From Gerris lacustris (taxonomy: Eukaryota; Arthropoda; Insecta; Hemiptera; Gerridae), in the NCBI GenBank assembly GCA_951217055.1, contig OX578276.1, positions 136,963,787-137,027,786 on the forward strand: DNA of 64,000 bases. Reading direction: 5' to 3'. Made by a program: the position numbers and the translations under genes. Each line of letters opens with the position of its first letter. Positions within the stretch are counted from its first letter, which is position 1. Below are positions 11,966 through 21,045 of this stretch, piece after piece. The notes beneath the pieces are model-generated. The model was not told the DNA's origin. It was given only the letters and a program-made list of their open reading frames with translations, and did no database searches.

Positions 11966-12095
11966 GTTAGTAGGCCAAAAATCAAGATGATGTTAGCTTG
12001 TCACTTGATAAGTGACCACTCTTATTTGGAGTAATAATGGAATAACTAACCATCAAGTGATAAGCTAAAATCAACTTCATATTTGGTCTACTAAC
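11966..12095. repeat. Imperfect inverted repeat, 130 bp
   Basis: The left arm GTTAGTAGGCCAAAAAT... and the right arm ...ATTTGGTCTACTAAC pair imperfectly over about 45 bp around a ~40-bp spacer. TTAGCTT and CACTTGAT are shared by both arms. This is probably a small foldback or MITE remnant. Confidence 0.5.
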
Positions 12096-12174
12096 AATCT
12101 TAGTACTCAGGATATACTCAAATTCAAGAAATACTCCTTAGAATATACTGTGTTAAAGGCGTTGAGCGGCACGC

Positions 12175-12260
12175 CATATATCAATGCATTGCTCATATCC
12201 TGCGGCCCCCCATAAGCCCGCGGCCCCAGGCCACAGCCTAGTGGTAAATCCGGCACTGCA
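12175..12260 (-). mobile_element. hAT-like terminal fragment
   Basis: On the minus strand this reads CAGTGCCGGATTTACCAC and then a G/C-rich tract. It shares its first 13 bases with the end at about 7750, but in the opposite orientation. Whether both once bounded one element of about 4.5 kb is uncertain; intervening repeats argue for separate copies. Confidence 0.35.
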
Positions 12261-12383
12261 ATTGTGTAATACATATTTAAAATGTAATCATGCCTTAATT
12301 TTTTTTACTTTTCCTCAGCTATTGTAGGGAAAGTTAGGTTTTCACCCAAAACATTTTTTTTTCGAGATATCAAGTGAATTATC

Positions 12384-12720
12384 CAATTTGGGTGTTTTTA
12401 AGAGTGGTTTTCAGCATGACGTCTGTATGTGTGTATGTATGTACGTATGTGTTATCATCGTAGCGCCCAGGGTATAACCATGAGAGTTGAAACTTAGCAG
12501 AAAAATCAGTTTCGGAGAATTGACATTTTCCGCCATCTTGAACCCGGTTTGGTCCGATTGAGTTGAAATTTAGCACGAATGTATCTCTTCGTATGACAAA
12601 CAAATCCACCAAATTTTATTTTGATATTGGCAGCCATTTTGAAGTTATCGATTTTTGAATTTAGAAACATTGACGGTTAATAATACCGAAAGTATAAATA
12701 CGTTTTTGACATAGATCATA
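12384..12720. repeat. Dispersed-repeat-like block with a TGTATG-rich core
   Basis: The block shows the composition of the other TGTC/TGTATG-type families here: a GTATGTATGTACGTATG simple repeat (about 12431-12450), a CCGCCATCTTG motif at 12530-12540, and phrases such as GAGTTGAAATTTAGCACGAA. No second copy was found in the window, so it is assigned only by style. Confidence 0.35.
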
Positions 12721-13319
12721 TCGTTGGAACCGGTAAAAAATAAGGAACAAATATGAAAAAACAGTAAATTCCATTAATTAGTTTAAAAGTGAAAAGCGAA
12801 CATAATTATTAATTAATGCGATAATTTTTTTTAAACGTCAAAATTTGTTTACATCTGTCAATTTACCGCCAAAATTCAGATACTTAAATAAAATAAAAAA
12901 TAAATAAATAATAATGTATAAGTTTAAAAAAAAAAAAAAAATCAGTTAATTCAAAACGGTCGGCCATCCAAGTACTGATCACGCCCAATGCTGCTTCCTT
13001 GTTGCCTCCAAAGTGAGGAAACGTTCCTAGGTACCCCGTACCCGATTTTTCTTTTGAGTCGATATATTAGGAGCAATAAAGGTTCTATTGTATTTATTTA
13101 TTGTTTGGTTACCACTAATAAACCCAGTCCTATTTTGTGAGTGATTGTTCACGCATTTCCTATGTCCAATAATATATACATATATATAATGAATAGTTCA
13201 ATGAAATTTAGCAGTATGGTAGATCGCTACCCGGCGCAAATCATAGGCTATAGCAGATGCCAATTTATTTTTCAGAAATGACGATTTTTAAAAATAGGCA
13301 ATCAAAGTTGGTAAATATT

Positions 13320-13500
13320 AAGGGTACATTGGTACAAAGATGAAAATACCCTGAACCAGAAATGGTTAAAAAGCTCTTAAATAGTAAACAAATTTTTGTT
13401 ATGCACACTTTTGTCGTATTATCATTTTAGGAGTAAGAGGGGAAACATGTTTTATGTGATATACATCTTTTACAGGTTACCTACCGCTAAAAAATTTATA
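13320..13500 (+). repeat. Rep-E fragment, inverted relative to copy 1
   Basis: TACCCTGAACCAGAAATGG, AAAAAGCTCTTAAATAGTA and TTTGTCGTATTATCATTTTA match the Rep-E body on the opposite strand, with many substitutions. It is old and truncated at both ends. Confidence 0.4.
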
Positions 13501-13991
13501 GTGAGAAAATTTTTCTGGAAAATTGAATTTTGTCTGTGACTTTTGTTTCTGTCTATCGGTCTGTCGCTCAATTTCTGCAAACCAACATATCTTAAAAACT
13601 GCCCATCTGTTTTTATTGGAATTCTGATGGTAAATAATAAAAATATCAAGGACCTAACAAAGGCATTGATGAAAGTAAGATTTTAGATATCTGTTATTGT
13701 GGTTAAATTGGTCTATCATAAACCAGTATTAGAGTTGAAATCACTGTGGTAAAAGTGAAATGATTCATGATGATGTGTAAATGATTGAATAAATTTTCTT
13801 AATATAAAAACGAGCATTGATCCGTAATTATAACTATTGTTTCAGTTTTAAATCTTGCTTAATTTAAGCTGTGTCCCTCGTAAATGAACCCTGAATACAC
13901 CCTAGTAATATTCTAAAATGAACATATTATTATAATATTAATATTGAAATTTATTTTTTTTAATTTCACTTTTTACTTTAATTTATTTCAG

Positions 13992-14068
13992 GTGAAAAAG
14001 AGTGTGACAACATTTTTAAAGGATATCTAGTGAGATCATCTGATGATCAAGATCAGCCAAGCGTACGA
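13992..14068 (+). CDS. Candidate 77-bp internal coding exon of an unknown gene
   Basis: A pyrimidine-rich tract ending TTTATTTCAG precedes the segment, and it is followed by the canonical donor GTAAGT at 14069. With two leading bases completing a codon, the frame is open for 25 codons and ends exactly on a codon boundary. The peptide starts EKECDNIFKGYL and ends DDQDQPSVR. The other frames contain stops. I do not recognise the protein; the FKGYLV phrase loosely recalls Reeler-type domains, but that is not evidence. No partner exon was found, so the host introns would run for kilobases through repeats on both sides. It could be a chance match. Confidence 0.35.
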
Positions 14069-14069
14069 G

Positions 14070-14813
14070 TAAGTATGAAATGATACGCTTTATAACCACC
14101 AATAACATTTTTGTGTTTTATTATTATTTCACTTTTTTTCTTTTATTCTTATAAAAACCCGAGAAAAAAACAACAATTATATATTATAATAATAAACATG
14201 CAATGGAGACAAAACTCAAAACGTACGCACTTTGCAAAAATTACTGCTCTAATTGTTAGATGATAAGATGTGGATAATTGAAATACACGATGCTCGTTAG
14301 GAGTATGGTAATATAATTAATTGCCTCTGTCAAGGCAAGAAGTTCACTTAGTAGAAAATATATTTCCTTTGTTGTGGTCTAAACTAACATAATATTGGCG
14401 AGGTACATTTTCTTTTTTACCATAATTTCTTGTAACAATAATTTAAAGGTGCTTACATCATATTGGAAATGTTTAAATATTTACCACTGTAGTGAACACT
14501 TATTGTTATTGTTATTACATTCTAATATTCGCAATTTATGAGTACATACGTAGAGGGAAAATGTTGTGATGGCGCACAAAAAAAATAAAGTTTTCAGATC
14601 TTCTGACTCCTAAAAAGTAGCTTTTGTAAAACTTCTGTCGGTTGTGTGTAGTCGTATTTAAAAATTATATTAATGCTACCTATCTTGAAAATATTTTTTA
14701 ACTTAAAACAAGTGTATGTTTTCATTTTAAAACTTGAATTTAAGAATACACTGTTATGCAGAGAGTAGTTCTAGTAGTGCTCTTACTTATGCTGATATAT
14801 GTATGTATGTATA

Positions 14814-14816
<3 letters not shown>
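14070..14816. other. No further exon recognised
   Basis: AT-rich sequence that would be intron if the candidate exon is real. A weak Rep-A echo (GTTGTGATGGCGCAC) occurs near 14564-14578. Confidence 0.4.

Positions 14817-14877
<61 letters not shown>
14817..14877. repeat. (TA)n microsatellite
   Basis: Uninterrupted TA dinucleotides follow a short GTAT-rich prefix. Length is likely polymorphic and assembly-dependent. Confidence 0.9.
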
Positions 14878-14888
<11 letters not shown>

Positions 14889-14943
14889 GAAGTTTAACAC
14901 TCTACCTTACATAGCTTACCTTTCTTGAATATAACTTTATATA

Positions 14944-15303
14944 CAGTATGTCCACGGATTGAGTTGCCTATAAGTGTAAACTCAAAAAAATTTCACTTTT
15001 CGAAGAAAAGTTACTCTTCATAAAATCTTTTGCTTGTTTTTAAATGAAGATTTATAGTATTACTTTTTGTTCAAAATGTACCCTGTACCCAGAAAGTACA
15101 ATTTCCTAAAATCGTACAAGAGTAAACCGGTCCAAATTTCAACTATACAAGAAAAAAGTATTCTTTATAATTTCTTTAAGATACTATTCCAAATTTATTT
15201 TTCACATAAAAAAGTTCGATAATCAAATTTCAAAAATCCCCCCACCCCCTGCCATTAATAATTTTTTTTTTTTTGAATTTACACGTATAGGCAACTCAAT
15301 CCG
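14944..15303. mobile_element. Mariner-like MITE (TA-flanked)
   Basis: The left end reads CAGTATGTCCACGGATTGAG and continues into TTGCCTATAAGTGTAAA. The right end is TTTACACGTATAGGCAACTC plus AATCCG and is truncated by about 11 bases. TA dinucleotides flank both sides. The same termini bound 43063-44024. The start CAGTATGTCCAC and TA target are typical of Tc1/mariner-type elements. No transposase is present. Confidence 0.7.

Positions 15304-15399
<96 letters not shown>
15304..15399. repeat. (TA)n microsatellite
   Basis: Long TA tract with one ATTTAT interruption near 15321-15325, directly abutting the MITE's right end. Confidence 0.9.
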
Positions 15400-15402
<3 letters not shown>

Positions 15403-16106
15403 GATTCAATAAACTTATTGAGGCTTTTTTTCTTTGTAAATGATGTATGACCTAAATAAGATTTTGTTTTTTAAAAGGGTCCACATATTTTTATAGTGTG
15501 TAAAGAATCTGCAAGTTCAAAGTTTGAGAAACCAGTTTGCTACATCTCATGGAATCCCACAAGATTATTTAGCTTTCGCTCTCTCTATAACATTTTTGAA
15601 GTTTAACACTCTACCTTTTGATATTACATCGCTCTGCATTTTAACTTGCCTATATTTAATATATGACTTCTTCGTCGTTGAAATGTAATTATTGTTAAGT
15701 ATTTAACTTAATTAGGTTTATTAAAATGCTAACTTGTCTCTCCACCGTAATCTTATGCTTTTGATAAACACCTAAAAATTCATTAATGAAAGTTAGATAA
15801 GGTTAAAAGTGGCACGCAAAGTATTAAGTTTGTTGTTGAGATTTTTTTTCCAGAGTTTATGTCTATCGGTGTATCGTTAGACTGTTTAAGTACAGAAAAA
15901 AGTTAAGTACATATTTTGAAACAATCAACTTTTTGAACTACAACTGCAATAATAATACTATTTACAACAACTGATTGTAATTGGTTACAACATGTTACGA
16001 TTATTAATATTCAAACATGTCGTATTGTTATATTCTTAAACCTTTTTCATTTCTGTTCAAGAATTTATCTCTTTCAGTTGAAGAATAATTCTTACATGTT
16101 TGCAAC
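15400..16106. other. No feature recognised
   Basis: Apart from the right member of the 28-bp direct repeat, nothing gene-like or repeated was seen. Confidence 0.4.
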
Positions 16107-16203
16107 TTTGGATTATTCGTTTTAAAGGATCATATAGGTGAGTACAAATTAACTAATTGTTAATTTGTACTCACCTATATGATCCTAAAACATATAATCC
16201 AAA
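16107..16203. repeat. Near-perfect hairpin with 28-bp perfect arms
   Basis: Arms 16126-16153 and 16159-16186 are exact inverted copies around a 5-base TAATT loop. A further partial pairing (TTTGGATTAT with ATAATCCAAA) extends the palindrome to about 97 bp. Perfect pairing suggests a recent origin or selection for structure. It could be a tiny MITE. Confidence 0.8.
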
Positions 16204-16389
16204 TTTATCTTTTTATTTAAATCTACTGTTTCGTTTTATTAAACTATTCATTTCTTTATCTTTTAACTTTCTTACATACTTAGTATTTTCTCTCTATACA
16301 CTACATATATTATAATAGTAAGTATTGTGATTGCTCACAAATTCAATACTGTTAGATTTACACAATTTAAGATCCCCTATTTTTTTTTT

Positions 16390-16690
16390 TTTTTTAAATG
16401 AGCCTAAACTACAGGGCCAATTTCAATAAAATTTGGGATATAAATGTTCAAAATAATCAATTCCCTAGGTAATATCAAGCCATTTGTAGCTCTAAAAAAT
16501 ATTTTCCGAAAACGGTTCCAATGATTATGTTAAAAAATCGTTAAATTTAATTATTATTGAATATTTGAACACTATTTACAATAAAAATAATTCCTGCCGG
16601 TGGAAAATCGAACCCAAACTCTCACTCATTTATATAATAGCTATTTTTGTACTTTCCCCGAAAAAACTGCTTATATAAGATTCGTATTTA
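16390..16690 (+). repeat. Rep-A fragment, middle and 3' part
   Basis: It matches the family from GAGCCTAAACTACAGGGCC through AAAACGGTTCC, then the box-B-like region on the other strand and TTCGTATTTAAATAGGCCA. The 5' hairpin and TGTC tract are missing, replaced by a T-run at 16380-16395. Confidence 0.5.
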
Positions 16691-16699
16691 AATAGGCCA

Positions 16700-17320
16700 C
16701 ATTTTTTATTTTTGCTTCCGAGCTTAACAAAGGTAACGGAACCTCAGTGATCGTTTTGAAGGACAACATTCTTTTATGTCTCAGATTTCAAAAGTTTCGA
16801 GACAGAAATCCATCTTAGTCATCAGGGAAAATTTTTGATTCCATGTCTGCTTGTCGGTCGGTCTGTCAATCAATTTTTGCGGACCAACATATCTTAAAAA
16901 CTACTCGTCTGATTTTAATGAAATTTGGATGGTAGGTCATAATGAGCCCATTGTTGGTCCCATAAAAGTGTCAACCTTTATGCGCCCATTTGTTTCTCTT
17001 TGACATGCGCACAAATATACCTTTATTTACACCTATATCTTCAGAAGTATACATATCAAATTTTTACGAAATTTGGATGGTTTGTCAGAAGTAGCCTCCA
17101 GATAGCCATTTTCAACCGTTGAGCTCTTTAAATATTGCAAAATTTATACTTTGATTAATGTAAAAAATCAAAACAATTTTGACAGTTTTAAAAAATTCGG
17201 TGGGAAAATTAAATACATTTAATGAGCTGTGAAAACATAAAACCATTGAAGTATATGAAATAGGACGCGAGGAAGCTATGTGCCACACTAATTGGCAGAG
17301 ATTTTTAATGAAAATCGTCG
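16700..17320 (+). repeat. Rep-B copy 1
   Basis: Family landmarks in order: GCTTCCGAGCTTAACAAAGG, GAGACAGAAATCC, a TGTCGGTCGGTCTGTC stretch, TGAAATTTGGATGGTAGGTC, CATGCGCACAAA, and the end GAGGAAGCTATGTGCC then ACACTAATTGGCAGAG near 17300. This is one of the most complete copies. No protein is encoded; the ORFs inside are not conserved between copies. Classification is unknown; the ends lack obvious terminal inverted repeats. Confidence 0.65.
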
Positions 17321-17424
17321 GATCCAAGTTTCTTGAAGAGGAGCATCCCAAAATGTATAGTTAATATTTATTTCTCGATTTTATTCTGAAGACATCGAAA
17401 TCATTCTGCTTGTCTAGTTTAGAC

Positions 17425-17600
17425 GTAGTAGTTTAAGGTCCCCGCCTCTGTACAGACGATACCAGAAAGACATTTCTTAAAATCTAAACTCAACACGTTT
17501 GTCTATCGAATACCAAAATCGAATTTTTAAGCTGCCACAATACTTTCTCTCTACATATATACTACGTATTACGGGTAAGAGAAAGTAAAAAGTATTTTAA
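17425..17600 (-). repeat. Rep-A fragment, 5' part
   Basis: On the minus strand this shows ACTTTCTC-type hairpin sequence, GAAAGTATTGTGGCAGC and the AAATCGATTTTGG region as in 26960-27600. It ends at the GAGAAAGTAAAAAGT border near 17592. Confidence 0.5.
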
Positions 17601-19053
17601 TAAAAAAAAAATTATAAAAAGGAGACAGTTGCGACAGGTTTAATTTAACGAGAGCCTTTTAGTGCCGTTAGACTTACATCTGGCTAACACGCTATGAGTA
17701 GCCTAAGGCTTTGAAGTATTTAATATTACTTCTTCTTGTAAAGTTTCTAATGTATGGACATGCACTCTCACTTAAATGACTTTACACTGCATGCTCTAAT
17801 GCATGGCTTCACTCAATACCAACACTGCATTTGGAATGAATAGATAAATGAGAAGTGAGATGTGTTCCTCAAATATGAACACTTGCTCCGTTGTATGACT
17901 GTGCAAGCTATCTTTTTCAAACTATATTATAAAAAAAATTGTTGTCGGTTGTTGGAATTCGCAATGGAGAGCTGAAGTCGTATATAATTAATATTAGGTG
18001 GAAATGATTAAATAAAATACAATTAGGATAGCCAAATATAATATGGATCTTTAATTTACACCCTGAATAATTTAAATTGTCTACTAAGTAAAGTTTACTT
18101 TTGATTCCTGCTTCCAAAGATCAGAGATAACAAATACCTTTAAAACGTCGAGTTTAAAGATATATCATCTTACGTATGAGAAAAAATAGTTACCTCATAA
18201 CAAGTGATAGGAGAGGTGCATGTAATCGTTGCATATAAAGATGCAGTGAAAGTGAATCTATATAAAGGGGTAAAACTGCAGGAAGCGAGAATTGCATAGA
18301 GGGGTGGACTGCAGGCTCTACCTGGTAGAGGGGAGTGGAACCACAACTCTGGGTGCTGGCAAAGAGAAAAAGAAATGGTACAAGCTGTAAGAGCCTGGTG
18401 AAAGTCTAACGTAACCCCCTTCTTCGCCACACACCACCGCAGTCGTTAATTAATCAATTTTCACTTTCTTTTAAACATATACCGCCCCGGGACAAGATAA
18501 AGCGAGAGTTCTTTTTTATCTTCACTTTTCATAAAATGGCTATTGAACTCATTTACTGGTCAAAATATATTAAGAAAAAGAGTTGACGGCAAATCTAAGA
18601 AATTATACAAACCCCTTTTATCTACAACACTGTATATTGCTTTTCTAATATCTTTGCTATACGAATATCTTAAATTACTTCTTTTTTGTTTGGTCATATT
18701 ATAGGAACAATTTTTATTATTGGTATGTGTAGCCCACTATTAATCAAGTTAGTGGCACTGTTTTTGGACAAAAATATTCTTATTTACATTCGATGTCATA
18801 GCATTAAAACAAATAGTTATTAGATATAAAAAAATTGTTTATTCCATAAATTACATGACTTCAAATGTCAATATATACTTCTGACTTTATAAAACGATTG
18901 GTAACATTAGAATTAAGAATATATGGGAAGGTGATGAAAACTAGTAATATACTGCATTAAAGATATTTAAAGATGTTTTGTTTAAAAAGAGTTTCAAATT
19001 CAATTTTTAAGTTTTTGGTAGTTTTCATACTACGGAAAGTTAAATTTTAATTT
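17601..19053. other. No gene recognised
   Basis: Unique-looking DNA. An 86-codon minus-strand frame at 18170-18430 has unremarkable composition and no motif, so I do not call it. A short CCGCCCCGGGACAAG patch lies near 18482. Confidence 0.4.
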
Positions 19054-19448
19054 AAATCAAATTATAATTATTATTAACTACGGGAAACAGACAGTGAAAA
19101 ATACACTCCTGTGCCGGGATTTGAACCACGGGCCTCTATATTTCCAGTATAGCGCTCTTCCATCTAAGCTACGCAGGAGAATGATTTTTCACTACCGTAA
19201 TCGATAACCAGTCCCGAATCCAAGCTTTCAATATTCATATACATTTAGACAGTCAATATTTATGACATTAGAACTAAACCAAGAATTAACGCTTATAATT
19301 ATAAAGTACTCAATTAGTACCTGTACCTTGTACAATCAATTCGAAATTCAATTTTTAAGTATATAGAGGCCCGTGGTTCAAATCCCGGCACAGGAGTGTA
19401 TTTTTCACTGTCTGTTTCCCGTAGTTAATAATAATTATAATTTGATTT
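19054..19448. mobile_element. tRNA-like foldback element, copy 1
   Basis: Perfect or near-perfect 88-bp inverted arms (19054-19141 and 19361-19448) bound a 395-bp unit. Outer ends read AAATCAAATTATAATTATTA and continue to TTAACTACGGG. On the minus strand 19106-19179 forms a tRNA-like sequence with CTCCTGC/CAGGAG acceptor pairing, TAGCTTAGATGG box A and TGGTTCAAATCC box B. The T-arm and acceptor 3' side lie in the inverted arm, so a second half-tRNA is present in the other arm. Copy 2 at 20215 is shorter and more symmetrical. Confidence 0.75.
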
Positions 19449-19564
19449 AAAGAGTTTCAAATCATTTTGTATATTTTATATCATATGTATTCACATATAT
19501 CACTAAGTTGTATTTTTCCATGTTTCTTTGACGCTTTTTTTTTGTTTCTTAAATAAATACTGAA

Positions 19565-20078
19565 AAAAATCGGTCCGAAACAACTCAGACTAACTTTCTC
19601 ATATTATACGAGTTCATAATTATTACTTAATTTATAGTGTTTTCGTCGGTATATTTAATTATTATTGAACATTTCATCAAAATGTATCATAAAAAAACTC
19701 CTCCTCAGCGGGAAATCGAGCCCGGGCTCTCTCCGTCCGCGTTTAAAGCTTTTTTTTCTCAGAAACTAGATTTTTCCCGGGAAAACAGTTGTATCGATAG
19801 ATTTGTATTTAAATGGACTATATTTTGAGCTAAAATTCATTTCTCGATTTCTCCTCGGAGTATGATTTTTCTGAACATATATGCCAAATTGCGTCAAAAT
19901 CAGCCTACTAGTTTGAGCTCCATGCGGCTGCACTAACAGGCGACAGACGACAGACAGACTTTTTCAAACCCACTTTTTTGGATTCAGGGGACCTCAAATC
20001 GTGTAAATCCATCAAAATCTCAAAATCGAATTTTTGCTCCACAACAATACTTTCTCTTTATATGAGAAAGTAAAAAGG
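19565..20078 (-). repeat. Rep-A copy, nearly full length
   Basis: Minus-strand match to 26960-27600. It includes the terminal hairpin (TACTTTCTC...GAGAAAGTA, about 20048-20074), a GACAGACGACAGACAGAC simple repeat, TTGACGCAATTTGGC and the box-B-like GGGCTCGATTTCCCGC region near 19710-19726. It ends at the CGGACCGATTTTTTTC border near 19565. Confidence 0.65.
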
Positions 20079-20214
20079 CTTAATATCTAATCTACGAATA
20101 AATATGTAGTTATTAGAAAAAAACCCACTAGATATTGCTTTTTCAGTCCTTCTTAACATCTTCACTAAAAAAAAAAAAAGAAAAAAAAAAAAAAAAAAAA
20201 AGTAGCGTAACAAT

Positions 20215-20394
20215 ATTATTAACTACGGGAAACAGACAGAGAAAAATACACTCCAGCGCCGGGATTTGAACCACGGGTCTCCTGCGTAGCTTAGTTGGTA
20301 AGAGCATCTATACTGGAAATACAGGAGACCCGTGGTTCTCAAATCCCGGCGCTGGAGTGTATTTTTCTCTGTCTGTATCCCGTAGTTAATAATA
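20215..20394. mobile_element. tRNA-like foldback element, copy 2
   Basis: The inverted arms (20215-20284 and 20322-20394) are complementary apart from a 2-base insertion and single changes. They share ATTATTAACTACGGG outer ends with copy 1. The ~37-base loop holds box A and the anticodon arm of a tRNA-like sequence on the plus strand (20279-20356). A long A-run (about 20167-20201) lies just upstream. The element is essentially a 180-bp hairpin centred on half a tRNA. Confidence 0.8.
20279..20356 (+). tRNA. tRNA-like sequence inside the foldback, probably not functional
   Basis: Box A TAGCTTAGTTGG (20287-20298) is a perfect match to the A-box consensus. An anticodon-stem-like CTATA-CTGGAAA-TACAG has a 7-base loop whose middle would be GGA. 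The acceptor ends CTCCTGC and GCTGGAG pair imperfectly. Box B GGTTCTCAAATCC carries a 2-base insertion, so the T-loop is damaged. It is related to the minus-strand copy at 19106-19179, where box B is intact (GGTTCAAATCC). I treat it as a mobile tRNA-like module, not a cellular tRNA gene. Confidence 0.5.
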
Positions 20395-20734
20395 ATTATA
20401 ATTTGATTTTAACTAAATGACTAATTAAATGAGTGACTGGCTCATCACGCTGTCTCTGAAACCACTGAATCTATGACTATAAAATTTTGTAGATAGATTC
20501 CTCTTAACCCTAGTTCGTGCTAAGAAATTCTTTTAATGATTCGCTATTTCGATTCAAAGTAGTAAATAAAAATCTCAAAATAAAATATCTCTGGAAATAA
20601 TTGCACTAGAACCTCGAAATTTTGTACTTACCTTCAGTGACATAAATAGCATTTGTAAAAGGGTGCAATAAGCCAATTTGATTCAATATAGCGGCCATTT
20701 ATATGCAAAATGTGTCAAAGGATATTCCACTTTT
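20395..20734. other. No feature recognised
   Basis: AT-rich sequence between the foldback and the hairpin array. No gene or repeat was seen. Confidence 0.4.
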
Positions 20735-21045
20735 GGTACTTCTTTAGATTGTTACTTCCCTATGTTGTTTTAGAATATAAATGACTTGGACTAAATAACT
20801 ATTAAGAAAAAGGGATGCTTAGTCCAATGTACTTTAGGACAAAGGAATATCACACTTGAGTTTTTATAAGGGGAGTAACAATCTAAAAAAGAACATTCCG
20901 TACACCTTCTTTAGATTGTTACTTCCCTCTGTTTTCTTTATAACGGGGAGTAACAATCTAAAGAAGAACATTCCGTACACCTTCATTAGATTGTTACTTC
21001 GTTCTGTTTTCTTTATAAGGGGAGTAACAATCTAAAGAAGTGCCC
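20735..21045. repeat. Array of ~75-bp hairpin units
   Basis: TTTAGATTGTTACTTCCC starts hairpins at about 20743, 20910 and 20985. Each is closed by GGGGAGTAACAATCTAAA at about 20870, 20945 and 21019. GAACATTCCGTACACC links the hairpins with a period of 75 bp (20891 and 20966). A related pair of hairpins occurs at 26260-26365. Each unit is self-complementary over about 18 bp. It may be a MITE that amplified in tandem. Confidence 0.75.

Larger units (their letters stand above)
14881..15617. repeat. 28-bp direct repeats flanking ~680 bp
   Basis: ACATTTTTGAAGTTTAACAC followed by TCTACCTT occurs identically at 14881-14908 and 15590-15617. Between the copies lie a mariner-like MITE and a long (TA)n tract. 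The arrangement suggests a local duplication with later insertion. It is too long for a normal transposon target duplication. Confidence 0.6.

Noticed and set aside
7745..12260. A single ~4.5-kb hAT element bounded by the inverted CAGTGCCGGATT ends
   Set aside because: Only 12-13 terminal bases agree, no 8-bp target duplication matches, and several unrelated elements with their own ends lie between.
18170..18430. 86-codon minus-strand frame
   Set aside because: No domain, no conserved neighbour, no splice or promoter support, and a length expected by chance in 64 kb.
19106..19179. A functional tRNA-Ser-like gene on the minus strand
   Set aside because: The fold is imperfect, the sequence is embedded in a mobile foldback and is duplicated nearby; no discriminator or terminator supports a cellular tRNA.
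20735..21045. CRISPR-like array (regular repeats and spacers)
   Set aside because: The repeats are hairpins with nearly identical linkers rather than unique spacers, and the context is clearly eukaryotic repetitive DNA.
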